Below, piece by piece: positions 53,945 to 64,000 of a stretch of 64,000 nucleotides of DNA. Each line of letters opens with the position of its first letter. The first letter of the stretch is position 1. Under the pieces are notes generated by a model that worked only from the letters and a program-made list of their open reading frames with translations, searched no databases and was not told where the DNA came from. Where the stretch lies: contig OY821742.1 in the NCBI GenBank assembly GCA_963682055.1, positions 13,361,752 to 13,425,751 on the forward strand, read 5' to 3'. The translations under genes and the position numbers were made by a program. Source of the stretch: Primula veris (taxonomy: Eukaryota; Streptophyta; Magnoliopsida; Ericales; Primulaceae).

Positions 53945-54580
53945 CTACGTGGTATGGTGTTTCATTTGAGATTTGTTTTCCCTCTTTTGTAACGCTTTGT
54001 ATTTGCTGAAATTTGATCGAAAAAGCCTCTTCCATTGATCAACATCTTGAGTGTGTACTTTCTCCCACCGACTCACAATTTCTGGCATTGGAAAGTTCTC
54101 GTCTTTAGGAACAACTTAAACATAATGGCAGTTGTTGACGAACACCGTTACAGTAGGGATGTAAGATCTCCATTGACGAGACTCGGAGTAAATAGGTAAA
54201 TAAATAGTGTTGCGAATCTTTAAACCCCTATCGGGAGGGGCAAAATTAGTGTTGAACTCATCATATTCAAAACCTTCAGAAGCAAGATTTTCAAACAAAT
54301 CAAAATAAATATCCGACTTATCACACATTTACTCAACATACGTTGCTCTTCTCGAATCATCCCCCCCCCCCTACCCCCCAAAGACCTACAGATCGAAAGG
54401 AAAAATACCTAAATCTTGACCAATGTCAGTAGTCATGTCAGCCCTCTTATCCCAAGACAAATCATCGACGTTGTTAAAAAATTCTATGTAGTCGGTTAGT
54501 TCCGGATTTGAGATACTTGATGAATCAACATAGTTATAGTTAAAAGAGAAGTTGTCGTCATATTCACCGTTATAACTCAT
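53945..54580 (-). pseudogene. OTU-like protease-domain protein relic
   Basis: One minus-strand frame, 54580 to 53945, holds 211 codons with four stops (TAG at 54386 and 54371 approximately, TAA at about 54329 and at 54116-54118). The two TAA could be former CAA. The N-terminal part is acidic and asparagine-rich (MSYNGEYDDNFSFNYNYVD). The C-terminal part reads APPDRGLKIRNTIYLPIYSE, then VFVNNCHYV and PMPEIVSRWEKV, then WKRLFRSNFSKYKAL. This order resembles the OTU-like domain carried by plant Mutator-like elements, where the histidine (in NNCHYV) is catalytic. The GDGNC cysteine motif is not seen. Assignment is from memory of the family and moderate. Confidence 0.45.
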
Positions 54581-54659
54581 TTTTAGTTTGAGTTAGAAAT
54601 TTATGAAATAAAGATTACAGTAATTTTCAAAAGTGTTTGTGTTTGTGTTTGTTTAGAGA

Positions 54660-55605
54660 GATGGTTATAATTGGATAGGATGTATCATATTTATATATGA
54701 TAAAAGACGACGTGGCATTCACGGATTGGTCGAAACAGATTTTTTGACTTTAATAAATATTATCTTATCAATAACATTTATCTTATCATATCTATATTAT
54801 ATAGGATAAAAATATGACGTGTCATTCACGGTTTGGTCCAAACATATTTTTTGACTTCAACAAATATTATCTTATCGATAACGTTTATATGCTAAAAGAT
54901 GACGTGACATTCACGGATAGGTCGAAACAAATTTTTTGACTTTAACAAATATTATTTTATCATATTTGTATTATATTGGATAAAATATGACGTGACATTC
55001 ACGGATTGTTCGAAACAGATTTTTTGATTATAACAAATATTATCTTATCATATCTATATTATATAGGATAAAAGATGACATGACATTCATGGATTGGTCG
55101 AAACAGATTTATTTATTTTAACAAATATTATTTTATCATATCTATATTATATATGATAAACGATGACGTGGCATTCACAGATTGGTCAAAACAGATTTTT
55201 TTACTTTAACAAATATTATCTTATCATATCTATATTATATAGGATAAAAGATGGCGTGACATTCACGGATTGGTCGAAACAAATATTTTGACTTTAACAA
55301 ATATTATCTTATCATATCTATATTATATATGATAAAAGATGACGTGACATTCACGGATTAGTCAAAACAGATTTTTTGACTTTAACAAATATTATCTTAT
55401 CATATCTATATTATATATATTAAAAGATGACGTGGCATTCATGGATTGGTCGAAACAGATTTTTTGAATTTAACAAATATTATCTTATCATATCTATTAT
55501 TATATATGCTATAAGATGACGTGGCATTCACGGATTGGTCGAAACGGATTTTTTGACTTTAACGTTTATCTTATCATATCTATATTATATATACTAAAAA
55601 TTTCG
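54660..55605 (+). repeat. ten-unit tandem array of about 90 bp, each with a GACGTG-type motif
   Basis: The phrase CATTCACGGATTGGTCGAAACAG recurs at about 54718, 54826, 54908, 54996, 55083, 55171, 55259, 55347, 55435 and 55525. Just before it most units have TGACGTG(G/A)CA. Between them lie TTAACAAATATTATCTTATC and TATATTATATA. The array lies directly upstream of the minus-strand OTU-like relic. Confidence 0.85.
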
Positions 55606-55880
55606 GCATAAACTTTGTTGTTTCTATTTGTTTCCAAAATAATTAAGTTGTACATAAACACACATAATAATCCAACCCAGCTAATAATAAAACATAAATA
55701 TGTTGTTTCTATTTAAAAGTTACAAATATTATCCTGTCGATAAAAATTTCGGCATGACCTTCGTTGTTTATATTTGTTTCCAAAATAATTAACATGTACA
55801 TAAACACACATAATAATCCGACCTAGCTAATAATATAACATAAATACGTTGTTTCTATTTAAAAGTTCTACAACACAACC
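55597..55880 (+). repeat. direct duplication of about 140 bp
   Basis: TAAAAATTTCGGCATAA...CTTTGTTG...GTTTCTATTTAAAAGTT is present twice (about 55597-55735 and 55739-55872). Confidence 0.85.
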
Positions 55881-55916
55881 ACAAAAGTAATAGAAAACAA
55901 ATAAATGTATACGAAC

Positions 55917-56603
55917 TCATTTCTTTTTCACACGCTTAAAGCTCTTAAGTCCCGAAAGAGTGAGCATCTTTCCGGCCGATGTCAATTTATCTGATGTCGG
56001 TGTACTCGCCTCTATATCATTCAGGTTCTGACGATGTCTAGCTCTAGACTGCAAGTCTGGTAGCAGAGCACGCTCGTGTGAAGTGATAGGCAATCCGCGG
56101 TTTCAAACAGGGGTCGAATGCTGAAGATGATGCTCATAAGAACCGACTGACTGTCTATGCCTGTATTTGGTCTCGATGTGCATCTCATTATCATATTCTT
56201 CAATAATCGCATTCTCGTCGTCTTTACGAAATCTACAGTAATATGGAAAACCACATGTAAAATAAAAAATATTATATCAAAAATATTATTAAAGAAAGTC
56301 ACATGTGTAAGAAGCACGACAATAACTGCTAGTACCTCCACTACCATCACCGCCACTCGTAAATCTACATCTACTAACACGTCCACTTGTACTAGGACGT
56401 GCTATACTAGGACATGCACTACTAGTTCCACAACCATCTCCACCTATAGCCCTATTATTGTAACCGTCACCATCGTCATCACCGTCCCCGTCATCCTCAG
56501 ACTCACTTACATGCATTTTCAATTGAACAAAACTATCCTTTAAATAATCCATTTCATGTTTAGCTCCAAGACGTTTAATATCTTTTAAACTGAAACGCAA
56601 CAT
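55917..56603 (-). pseudogene. unrecognised minus-strand gene relic, at least two exons
   Basis: Exon A, 56603 to about 56336, starts MLRFSLKDIKRLGAKHEMDY and becomes acidic then glycine/serine-rich. A GT donor follows GGTGGAG. Exon B starts after CTGTAG at 56233 and reads FRKDDENAIIEEYDNEMHIE, later ARHRQNLNDIEASTPTSDK, ending KSFKRVKKK and TGA (55917-55919). One in-frame TGA at 56103-56105 interrupts it. The phase of the join is not certain. No family recognised; the plus-strand ORF over it (threonine-rich) is a shadow of the acidic repeat. Confidence 0.35.
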
Positions 56604-57419
56604 CTGTTTCTGTAAAAAAAAATAACAAACAAAAATTAAGTTAAATCGGTATCAGCATATATATTAAAAGCTCTCGAAAGATTATCAGATTATTTCTTTA
56701 GAGAGTAAGATTAATATGCACGTACGTATGGATCTTCTTAATTCAGCATCAAGGAGGACTTAGTAGTAAAAGAATTATAAATATCTCTCTGATATTTAAG
56801 TAGGGAGTATAAAATCAACGGTCTTTTTAATCATCTTCAAAATAACGCTTCAGAATGTCAAAAATTAAACAAGAAAGCATAACAGTCAAACTATAAACAC
56901 CAACTTTGTACAGCATTCTTCTCACCTATGGGTCTATTTTCCATTTTTGACTTAGGGCAGAATTGACCCTGCACCTAACCAAACGGACGTCATTTTGAAT
57001 TCGTCCGTTAAAGCTCATAAGATTTAAGCGTTAATTTTAAGTCGATATCACTTTTGAAACTATATGAACCAAAGAACCACTCATTTAAAACTATTTAAGT
57101 TTTAGGCTAATTCCACCTAATTAACCAAAAAGTAGCAAAAACAAGGGAAGAAATTAAAAATCGTAATATAAAAAGTATAATCATAAAAACCCAAAAAAAG
57201 TATAAAAAGGCGTGCCCCCAAAATTCTATAAGAATAGTAAAGTCATAAAATTAAAAATTCCAAAATAAATCAAAAATCCTTGGAAAATAACAAAAAAAAT
57301 TTTTAAAAAGGTGGGAAAATAAAAAAAGTCCAAAAAATAAAAAATTCCAAAAACAATAATAAAAAAAAACATTTTATATCGTTTCTGAAAGAGTTTAGAC
57401 GAAAAAAAACACTAGACAA
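56604..57419. other. intergenic, A-rich in its second half
   Basis: 57120-57400 is A-rich with AAAAAGTC and CCAAAAA phrases. No gene. Confidence 0.4.
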
Positions 57420-58300
57420 TGATCTTATTTGATCCACAAATATCTGGGGTCTTAAGAGTTTTTTTTGCATTTGATTTAGGACATTATCTTTGTCATTTCT
57501 ATCGTTATGATAGTTTTAAACTTATTCGGGACTAGTTAACTATGTCATTTTATATTAGAGATTTGGCTTTTAAGTATTGTCTCTTAATTTGAGACCACCC
57601 GTAATATTTTTCCTTCCACGAGACTTTCTTAGAGCCACAATCCTTCGGGTCAGACAATTGTTCAAACCTTACTTGCCAATGCGAGCATTGCGTTCGCGAC
57701 AATTTCTTGGTCATCTAGATGACTGAATTTTGTCTTAGTTCTCAATTCGAGGACGAGCTCCACAAAAACCATTAACATTAGGTAAACAAAGTGTCATTGA
57801 CCCAACTAGATGAACTATTACTCATCAAATTAGGCTATTTTCTCATCAACCAACAAATGATTGATAATCTTAGAAACATGGTGATTTGAATTCACGATAC
57901 TGATTATGAAATAAATTGTCTAAGAAAATAAGTTTTGTAAAGCTTTTCTCAATATATATGTCCATTTTTTTTATATATAAATGTCTATCATAGGCGTTAT
58001 CGCATCTCACATATGGCGGCGGAATAAAATCATCGCTTTTGCCTTAATCTCATGAGTAACAACTTTATGATTTACTTGTCATATGGCATTGATAAGATTT
58101 AACATCACATATTTAGGCATCAAGATGCCTAACTTGTGGTTGCGAAATGATTATCGCCTAAACATTAGTTTCGTAAGTAACATCAAATTCACGATTTCAC
58201 TCATATATGGTATGCAACAAGTATTAAGATTTATGAATTAGTTATCATATAAAATATCTTGTTCAATTCTTATATTAGCCAAGAAAAAGAAAGAACGGAC
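57420..58300 (-). mobile_element. old fragment of the same Copia family (copy D)
   Basis: Parallel in order to 63100-63850 of copy C: TTGAGACCACC..., GTCAGACAATTG, CATTGACCCAA, ATTCACGATACTG, GGCGGCGGAATAAAATCA. Diverged much further than A, B and C are from each other. No LTR. Confidence 0.55.
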
Positions 58301-58308
58301 TTTATATA

Positions 58309-58646
58309 TCTATACTATTAGTTTATGTGTAGAGGTCTTATGAGTTCTTGAAACAAATATTTACAAAATATTATTGATAGTTTGAAAAATTATAAATAAA
58401 AAAACTGATAAAATAAACTGCTAAAATAAAAGTAACTGCTATTTCACGGTTAATATATCTCTCCCTTATTATCTCTCTATCTTTCTCTCTCTCTATTATC
58501 TCTCACAATGTTATAGTGAAATTGTTCTCTCTACAAACAGATAATTGGTCCTAAATACAAATATTTAATATATATATTTATATAATCTTATTGATTAACA
58601 TTGCTCCATAAATCACACCACGCATCGCGTGGCCTCCGTGCGCTAG
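58309..58646 (+). mobile_element. nonautonomous Helitron 2
   Basis: Starts TCTATACTATTAG after an A; ends with hairpin CCACGC-atc-GCGTGG (58618-58632) then CCTCCGTGCGCTAG and T. 338 bases, no ORF, a CT-rich middle like Helitron 1. The ends are textbook for plant Helitrons. Confidence 0.8.
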
Positions 58647-58698
58647 TATATATATACACCCACTATTAATGCACCCAAAACACATAAAAAATCACTAT

Positions 58699-58911
58699 TG
58701 TTGTGTGACATATTAGCTCACATATCTATGTATATAGATAAAGAGAGAGAATATAGAGAGAGACACAACAGAGTCTTTATTAATCAGAATGTATGAATAG
58801 AAGGGGACTCTAACCTTCTTTATATAGTAGAGGTTAGGGTTATACAAGGTAGAAAGTCCAACTTAGGCCCACTATGAGTAAGGCCCAATAGTCCAATAAT
58901 ATACTACAACA
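58699..58911 (-). repeat. 3' LTR of Copia copy C
   Basis: 213 bases, ends TGTTG/CAACA, very similar to the 5' LTR of copy B. Confidence 0.8.
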
Positions 58912-58920
58912 CTCCCCCTT

Positions 58921-59680
58921 TGGACGTCTTGAATTCTTCGTCTTCATGCAGTCGATCTGAGTCGAGTTCATTCGCAGAGCTAAACACATAAAAACCTTAG
59001 GGCCGAAAAACCCAGTGTGGGACAAAACCGGTACCTAGGAGAAACTGTGTAGCCAAATGATATAGGCCGAAATTCCATGTAATTAACTAACCACAAAACA
59101 GTCTGCCTCATCAAAATCTTGCCAGAGCAAACTCAATGAGAAAATCTCCGATCGAAGGAAAAAGAGTGCAACAGTGGTAGTAGTAGGGGATCAACCACAA
59201 AACAGGTGCCTCATCAAAACCTTGCCAGAGTAAACCCAGTGGGAAAAACCTCTAGTCGAAGGACAAAAGATTACACAGTGGTAAGAAGTATACAATAGGA
59301 TACTCCCCCTAATTCGGCAATCTTAAGTGAGATAAGATGGGAATGTGTCTCGCTAAAAACCTTGCCAAGGAAAACCCAGTGGGAAAAAACCTTGGTCTAA
59401 GGACAAAAAGAGTACACGAGCATGCGACTGGATGCTCCCCCTCACTTGCACACGACAGGGTGCGAGGATTTCGACTAAGTAGTAATTAGTGCAATAAGCA
59501 TTCACCTGTATGCTCCCCCTCACTTGCACACGACTGGGTGCAATGATTTCATATTCGAATAAAGAGTACGAGCATTCGACTGGATGCCTCATTTACTTGC
59601 ACACGACTGTATGCAAGAAAATATAACGTGGAATAAACCGAGCATTCGAAAGAATGCTCTTAAATTTCATATGTGAAGAT
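58921..59680 (-). repeat. Copia copy C 3' noncoding region with hairpins
   Basis: On the minus strand: four CCCACTGGGTTT-type units, then GAGCAT...ATGC(T/C) hairpins at about 59418-59437, 59496-59515, 59568-59588 and 59639-59660, as in copy B. Confidence 0.65.
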
Positions 59681-62600
59681 TGATTTCGGCAAGAAATGCT
59701 AAATAGCATAATCTAGTCATGTCTCTCTTGATCGATAACAACAAGTTGTCCTCAAATAAGACAAGTGTTTTATCTGGATCATGAGATAGAGCATATGTAA
59801 TTCAAATATGGCTAATACGAGCTCGAAGCCATATACACTCTCTACTCATCTCATAGAGCACGAGTAGATCAGAGTGATTCGTTTGGATTCATTCCAAGAC
59901 CTCCAAGATATTGACTTATTCCTAATGATAAAAACATACCATGTTAGGAATATCCTTTATGCAGGTCTGATAAGTAACCGGTATCGGTATAACCGAAAAA
60001 GGGTTGCGTTAATTCGAGTACCGAATGGGGTAGGTACACTCGATGACGCAAATGAGATAAACTAGCCCACTTCCAAAATTACCATAAGGTAAGGGAATGT
60101 GTCTTTAGTGCCATTTCGATGGCAGCGTGTTAGCACGATGCTGTGTCGAGATATACCATTCACAGCAGACGAGATGTTCATCCTAGCACATTAGACCAAG
60201 TACAATGATGCGCTTATTGTACTTAGATATGATAATCATGGTTCAATATCTCTTCATCGTCTCATCAGGGACGGACTGGGTCTATATCAATGTCTAGTGA
60301 TCGAACGATCATGGGAGAATCTGACGACTTAGCGTCATGATGATTAAAACGTCATAACACCTTCTGGGTGTAGTCTGAATCATGGACTTAGATTCAATCT
60401 TTACGGGATTCGATCATCAGGTCGAGTTACTACCGTGTCTTCCCAAGATCCTTCATCTCGAAGGCAAATCCAAAAATGGATCGCGTAATAAAACACGCAA
60501 GGGCATAATACTTGTTCAAGTATCCCAAGCTCATCAAGTACTCACTTAGGCGGGTATACCACATCCGCTCGGATTGTATTAATCCATATAGTGAACGTCT
60601 CATTTAATTGAGATCATGTTCCGTGGTCAGGAACTACTTGATTCAAGCATTATGAAGTCACACATGCACCTTCATCCACATCTCTAGTTTAAATCCCCAC
60701 AAAGATAAGATCGTGACAACAATCACATGCTGCATAATCAGTTTTCCGGAAACTGCTAAACTGATAAAGTAGAGGACCGTTATAACGTCCATTACGAAGA
60801 AATAAACCATCTCGTAATCAATTTCAAGGTGTGAGAGAAGCCTTACGCTACTAGGCGAGCATTGTACAATCTCATTATTCTCATCACTCTTCCTTACGAA
60901 TAACCAAATAAACGAACTCGTTTAACATTGGTGGTGTTGGAGCTACAAGTCCGAACACACTTTCGCTAAGGAGTCTACTTGGATTGCAAGTTTCCATTAG
61001 TCCAGTCTATTCTATCTTGACTTCAGGCAACGGTACATGATCCCCTGCCATAATTTGCTCATATTATCAGTGTCACCGAATATATGAACAAGTAATCAAT
61101 TACAGTCTCGTTTCTCTTCAATATCGTCTGAGATATCATGATCGACAGATATTTCGAGATTCTTAGGATAAGGAGGAAATCACATATCTCCTTGATCCTT
61201 TATAATCTCGTGCGACAAACTAGTTTCAGTTCACCACATCTGGGCCTGAACGAATTTGGAACCGGTCAACTTCCTCGTATCTTGGGAAGGACGACAGACT
61301 GACGGCAGCGTCCTTTGCTTGGCGGGTTCGGCCAAAGCAACGTGTTACGACAGGAACACGACATCCGACAGAGACGTCTATCCTTGCAAGCATTTTGCAG
61401 CATGTATAAATGATCTCGTGACATCTCATAAAGTCATTAAATGGTCTGGCATTTAGTTAGACTTGAGGGAGTCTATGCACTTACTTATCACTAAGTGCAG
61501 TTTTTGGGATCAAGCTAAGACTGAGTGGGTTATGTCACGTTATTTCATGTCGTTCCTTATCAACGGTAATGTGCAAATCTCCCCCTAAAGACGGGGAGAA
61601 CAGTCTTAGCGATGTCACTTTCGCATATCATGCGGTTAAAGAGATCGCTTGCCAATGTTACTCTATCAAATGATGGGCATGGGATTCATAATCGACTTAT
61701 GTCCCCTTCAGAGGTCCATATTTTGAACGTTATAGCGGCTCAATCAAAATATTAATTAAGCACTCTAAACATGCATTAATACGAGACTTCTGGCTCATAA
61801 CCAGTAACCAACTGGTACGCATATGGTGTTTGAGTGTCTATGGGCCTCATAACGGACCAATGCAACAAAATAGCATGACCCCATACGGAAATATAAATCT
61901 TGGTGCGTAAGACCAAGAAGTGCGTGCAACCATTTGCAGTCGCATCATCAAAATTTTTGTGAATCCATTTGGGTCTGAACATAATCGACAGGATGTTCAA
62001 TTCAATTTCCAAACTCAAGTAATTCAAATCGAAATTTCGATTCTTACTCTTCGGAATTATCAAGTCGACTAGACTTTTCATGATAATCCGGATCATGAGC
62101 CATCAACTTAATGATAGGGCTAAAAGTTTGTGAAATGCTGCATTTCTGTGGAAACAATAATCATGTGACCTTATTGTCGATGCATCAACCATAACCATTT
62201 ATATTTATGGTCCGTTTTATGGTTGGATAAGTCCACAATAACTCCTTCAATTCTTTACAAGAATTCTATGAGTCCATTTCGTGATCTTTACACATACTAG
62301 TCTTTCAAAGTGAGCATTAATGGCATGAATTTCGGATTAATCGTGAAATATATTCTCAGAGAGAATCCGAATACGATGCGATTATAAATCAAGTATCGTC
62401 TTTTGACCCGGGAATATCTCATCCGGTCAATGCCACAATATCAAAATGCTCTTATCAATCGACGACAGGCGAATGATAGTATAGACAATCATGTCTTATC
62501 ATCTAAATCATTTATCATTTCGACGACAGGCGAAATGATAAGGTAACTTTAAATGCTTTTAAAAAATATGGTAGAAACCACTTGGAAGACATTTCAACTC

Positions 62601-63300
62601 CTCTAAAATACGTTTTTGGTCGTATTGAATGGAGGCTATGTAAGGAAATTTTAATTCTTTCATGAGCTATTACCAGATAACACTGGTTTTCTGGAATATT
62701 TTATAACTCAACAAGGTATGGCAGGACCTACATTAGTATAAGACCTCTTATTTGACAAATCAATTTGGTTTTACCAAAGATTTTAATTTGGAACGATAGG
62801 TCCAGAATCGTTGTCACTGAGTACTCTTTTAGGCAAATAGTTGGTGAAATTATGTGGTACACTGTTACCCACTATTTCCAAAAAAAAATCAACTACCCCA
62901 CAAGTATTGCCTAAAATTTCATAATTTAAAGTTTGGCCATATTTGTCAAAGGAATTTGCTCAAAACACTTTAAATTATTTCGAGAAATTTCGTAAACAGG
63001 CAAACCATAATCCAAAAGTATGTCCAAATGGAAAAATCATAATCCAAATGGAAAAACATAATCCAGATGAGTGAAAAAATGGCTCAATGATTTATCAAAA
63101 TCAATAAAGAAAGGTATCAAACTCATTTGAGCCACAAAATCGGGGGTCTCAAGAGTTTCGTTTCAGTTAGCTTTAACCACATTAGCATCGGTTTTTTCAC
63201 CTTTATAATAGTTTTGAACTATTTAAGGAATAACCGTACATGACCTTTGTCTTTATAGCTTAGAGTTGGCTCCTTAAGCATTATCTCTTGCTTTGTGACA
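59680..63300 (-). pseudogene. Copia copy C pol relic
   Basis: Collinear with copy B pol. The MKDLGKTR site (complement of about 60436-60459) is followed on the minus strand by stops at 60432-60430, 60429-60427, 60396-60394 and 60390-60388. ARIDV(S)VG lies near 61370-61395 and an integrase stretch (VWGHAILLHWS) near 61870-61910. Confidence 0.7.
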
Positions 63301-64000
63301 ACGGACCATATTGTTCCTTTCAATTACTGTCTTGGAACCACAGGTTTTCGATTTTGACGATTGTCTTAAATCTCTCTTGGCTAGGTGATTCATCGGGATC
63401 GCAAAAGTTCGAGACAAATAACACTTGTCTCAGTTCTCGATTCGTGGAAAAAAAAAAAAGTACATGAAGAGCATTAATATCGGGCAAACAATTCGCCATT
63501 GACCCAATAACAGATGGGCGATAAAGGAACATGGTGAATATAAATTCACGATACTGCTTATAAATACAATTTCCAAGCTAGTATTTTTGGTGAATGATTG
63601 CTCCAATATGTCAATTTCAAATGTTTTTTCACCATAGGCGTCATCACGTCTCAAATGTGGCGGCGGAATAAAATCAACGCCTTAGCATTCATCCTGATGG
63701 TAACAACAAAGTCGTGTTTTACTCATCAAAGATGGCATCAAAAAAAAATTTGGGCATCATATTATCACACATCAGGGTAAGTAACATGTGATGACGGATT
63801 AAAATCAATGTCTAAACAGTTATTTCGCAAGTATGTTTTACGAATTTTCTCATCATAGATGGCATCCAACATGTGTTGAGAGTTCTGGATTATTTATCAT
63901 ATAAAACGACTGGTTTATATGTTTATGGTTTGCACAAGCACAAACTTTTTTTCGAAACGACAGGTTCGAAAACATTAGTTTTGCTTCTCATGTGAATCGG

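Larger units (their letters stand above)
58699..64000 (-). mobile_element. Copia-family LTR retrotransposon copy C, minus strand, cut by the window edge
   Basis: Its 3' LTR (58699-58911) comes first on the plus strand because the element runs right to left. CTCCCCCTT at 58912-58920 is the polypurine tract (AAGGGGGAG on its own strand). The interior is collinear with copy B up to about B 43500 and stops at the window end before the 5' LTR. Coding frames are broken as in A and B. Confidence 0.85.

Noticed and set aside
54361..54380. Run of C residues as a functional G-quadruplex site
   Set aside because: It lies within a decayed reading frame and such runs are prone to sequencing error; nothing else supports a function.
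56157..56543. Threonine-rich plus-strand ORF of 128 residues
   Set aside because: Mirror of the acidic, GATGGTGAT-type repeat in the minus-strand gene relic.

Overview
This window looks like nuclear DNA of a eudicot plant, from a gene-poor, AT-rich region that is almost entirely a nest of transposable elements. The plant assignment rests on cytochrome P450 relics of the CYP71 clan, a plant-type CACTA accessory ORF, an Ac-like hAT transposase with a BED finger, plant Copia and Ty3 LTR elements, nonautonomous Helitrons, a tRNA-type SINE and many MITEs. I cannot name the genus. I found no host gene that is intact from start to stop.

Layout. 1-5230 is the 3' part of a Ty3-type LTR retrotransposon, with its LTR at 4662-5230. 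Before the LTR lie five short, uninterrupted minus-strand ORFs encoding charged coiled-coil proteins, each with its own TATA box; this antisense array is the most unusual coding structure here. 5621-7533 is a six-exon CACTA accessory gene (Transposase_24/DUF8039 type) with one internal stop, followed by CACTA subterminal repeats. 8266-10665 is a multi-exon RPA70-like gene relic. 10949-13097 is a solo LTR with a perfect TATCG duplication. 13100-17450 holds repeats, including a foldback element with a GC-richer structured core.

17597-30111 is Copia copy A. It contains a 5.1-kb hAT element (21974-27060, 8-bp duplication CATATGCG), which itself contains a MULE-type MITE (22598-23013, 9-bp duplication TTATTTAAC). 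30240-32590 is a very large A-rich/T-rich foldback enclosing a 21-bp minisatellite. 33334-33453 is a SINE. 35034-39115 holds two P450 second-exon pseudogenes separated by a second solo LTR (36436-38054). 41559-48664 is Copia copy B. 49000-53760 holds MITEs, a Helitron and a four-unit satellite of about 187 bp. 53945-56603 holds two minus-strand gene relics (one OTU-like) separated by a ten-unit repeat array rich in ACGTG motifs. 57420-58300 is an old Copia fragment, 58309-58646 a second Helitron, and 58699-64000 Copia copy C on the minus strand, cut by the window edge.

How the parts relate. Copies A, B and C share the same in-frame stop codons in reverse transcriptase, so the family probably spread from an already defective master, with enzymes supplied in trans. 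What the copies keep is the LTRs, the tract before the 3' LTR and a set of small GAGCAT/ATGCTC hairpins. Copies B and C also act as empty-site controls that prove the hAT insertion in A. All positions and motifs were read by eye; no alignment or database search was run.
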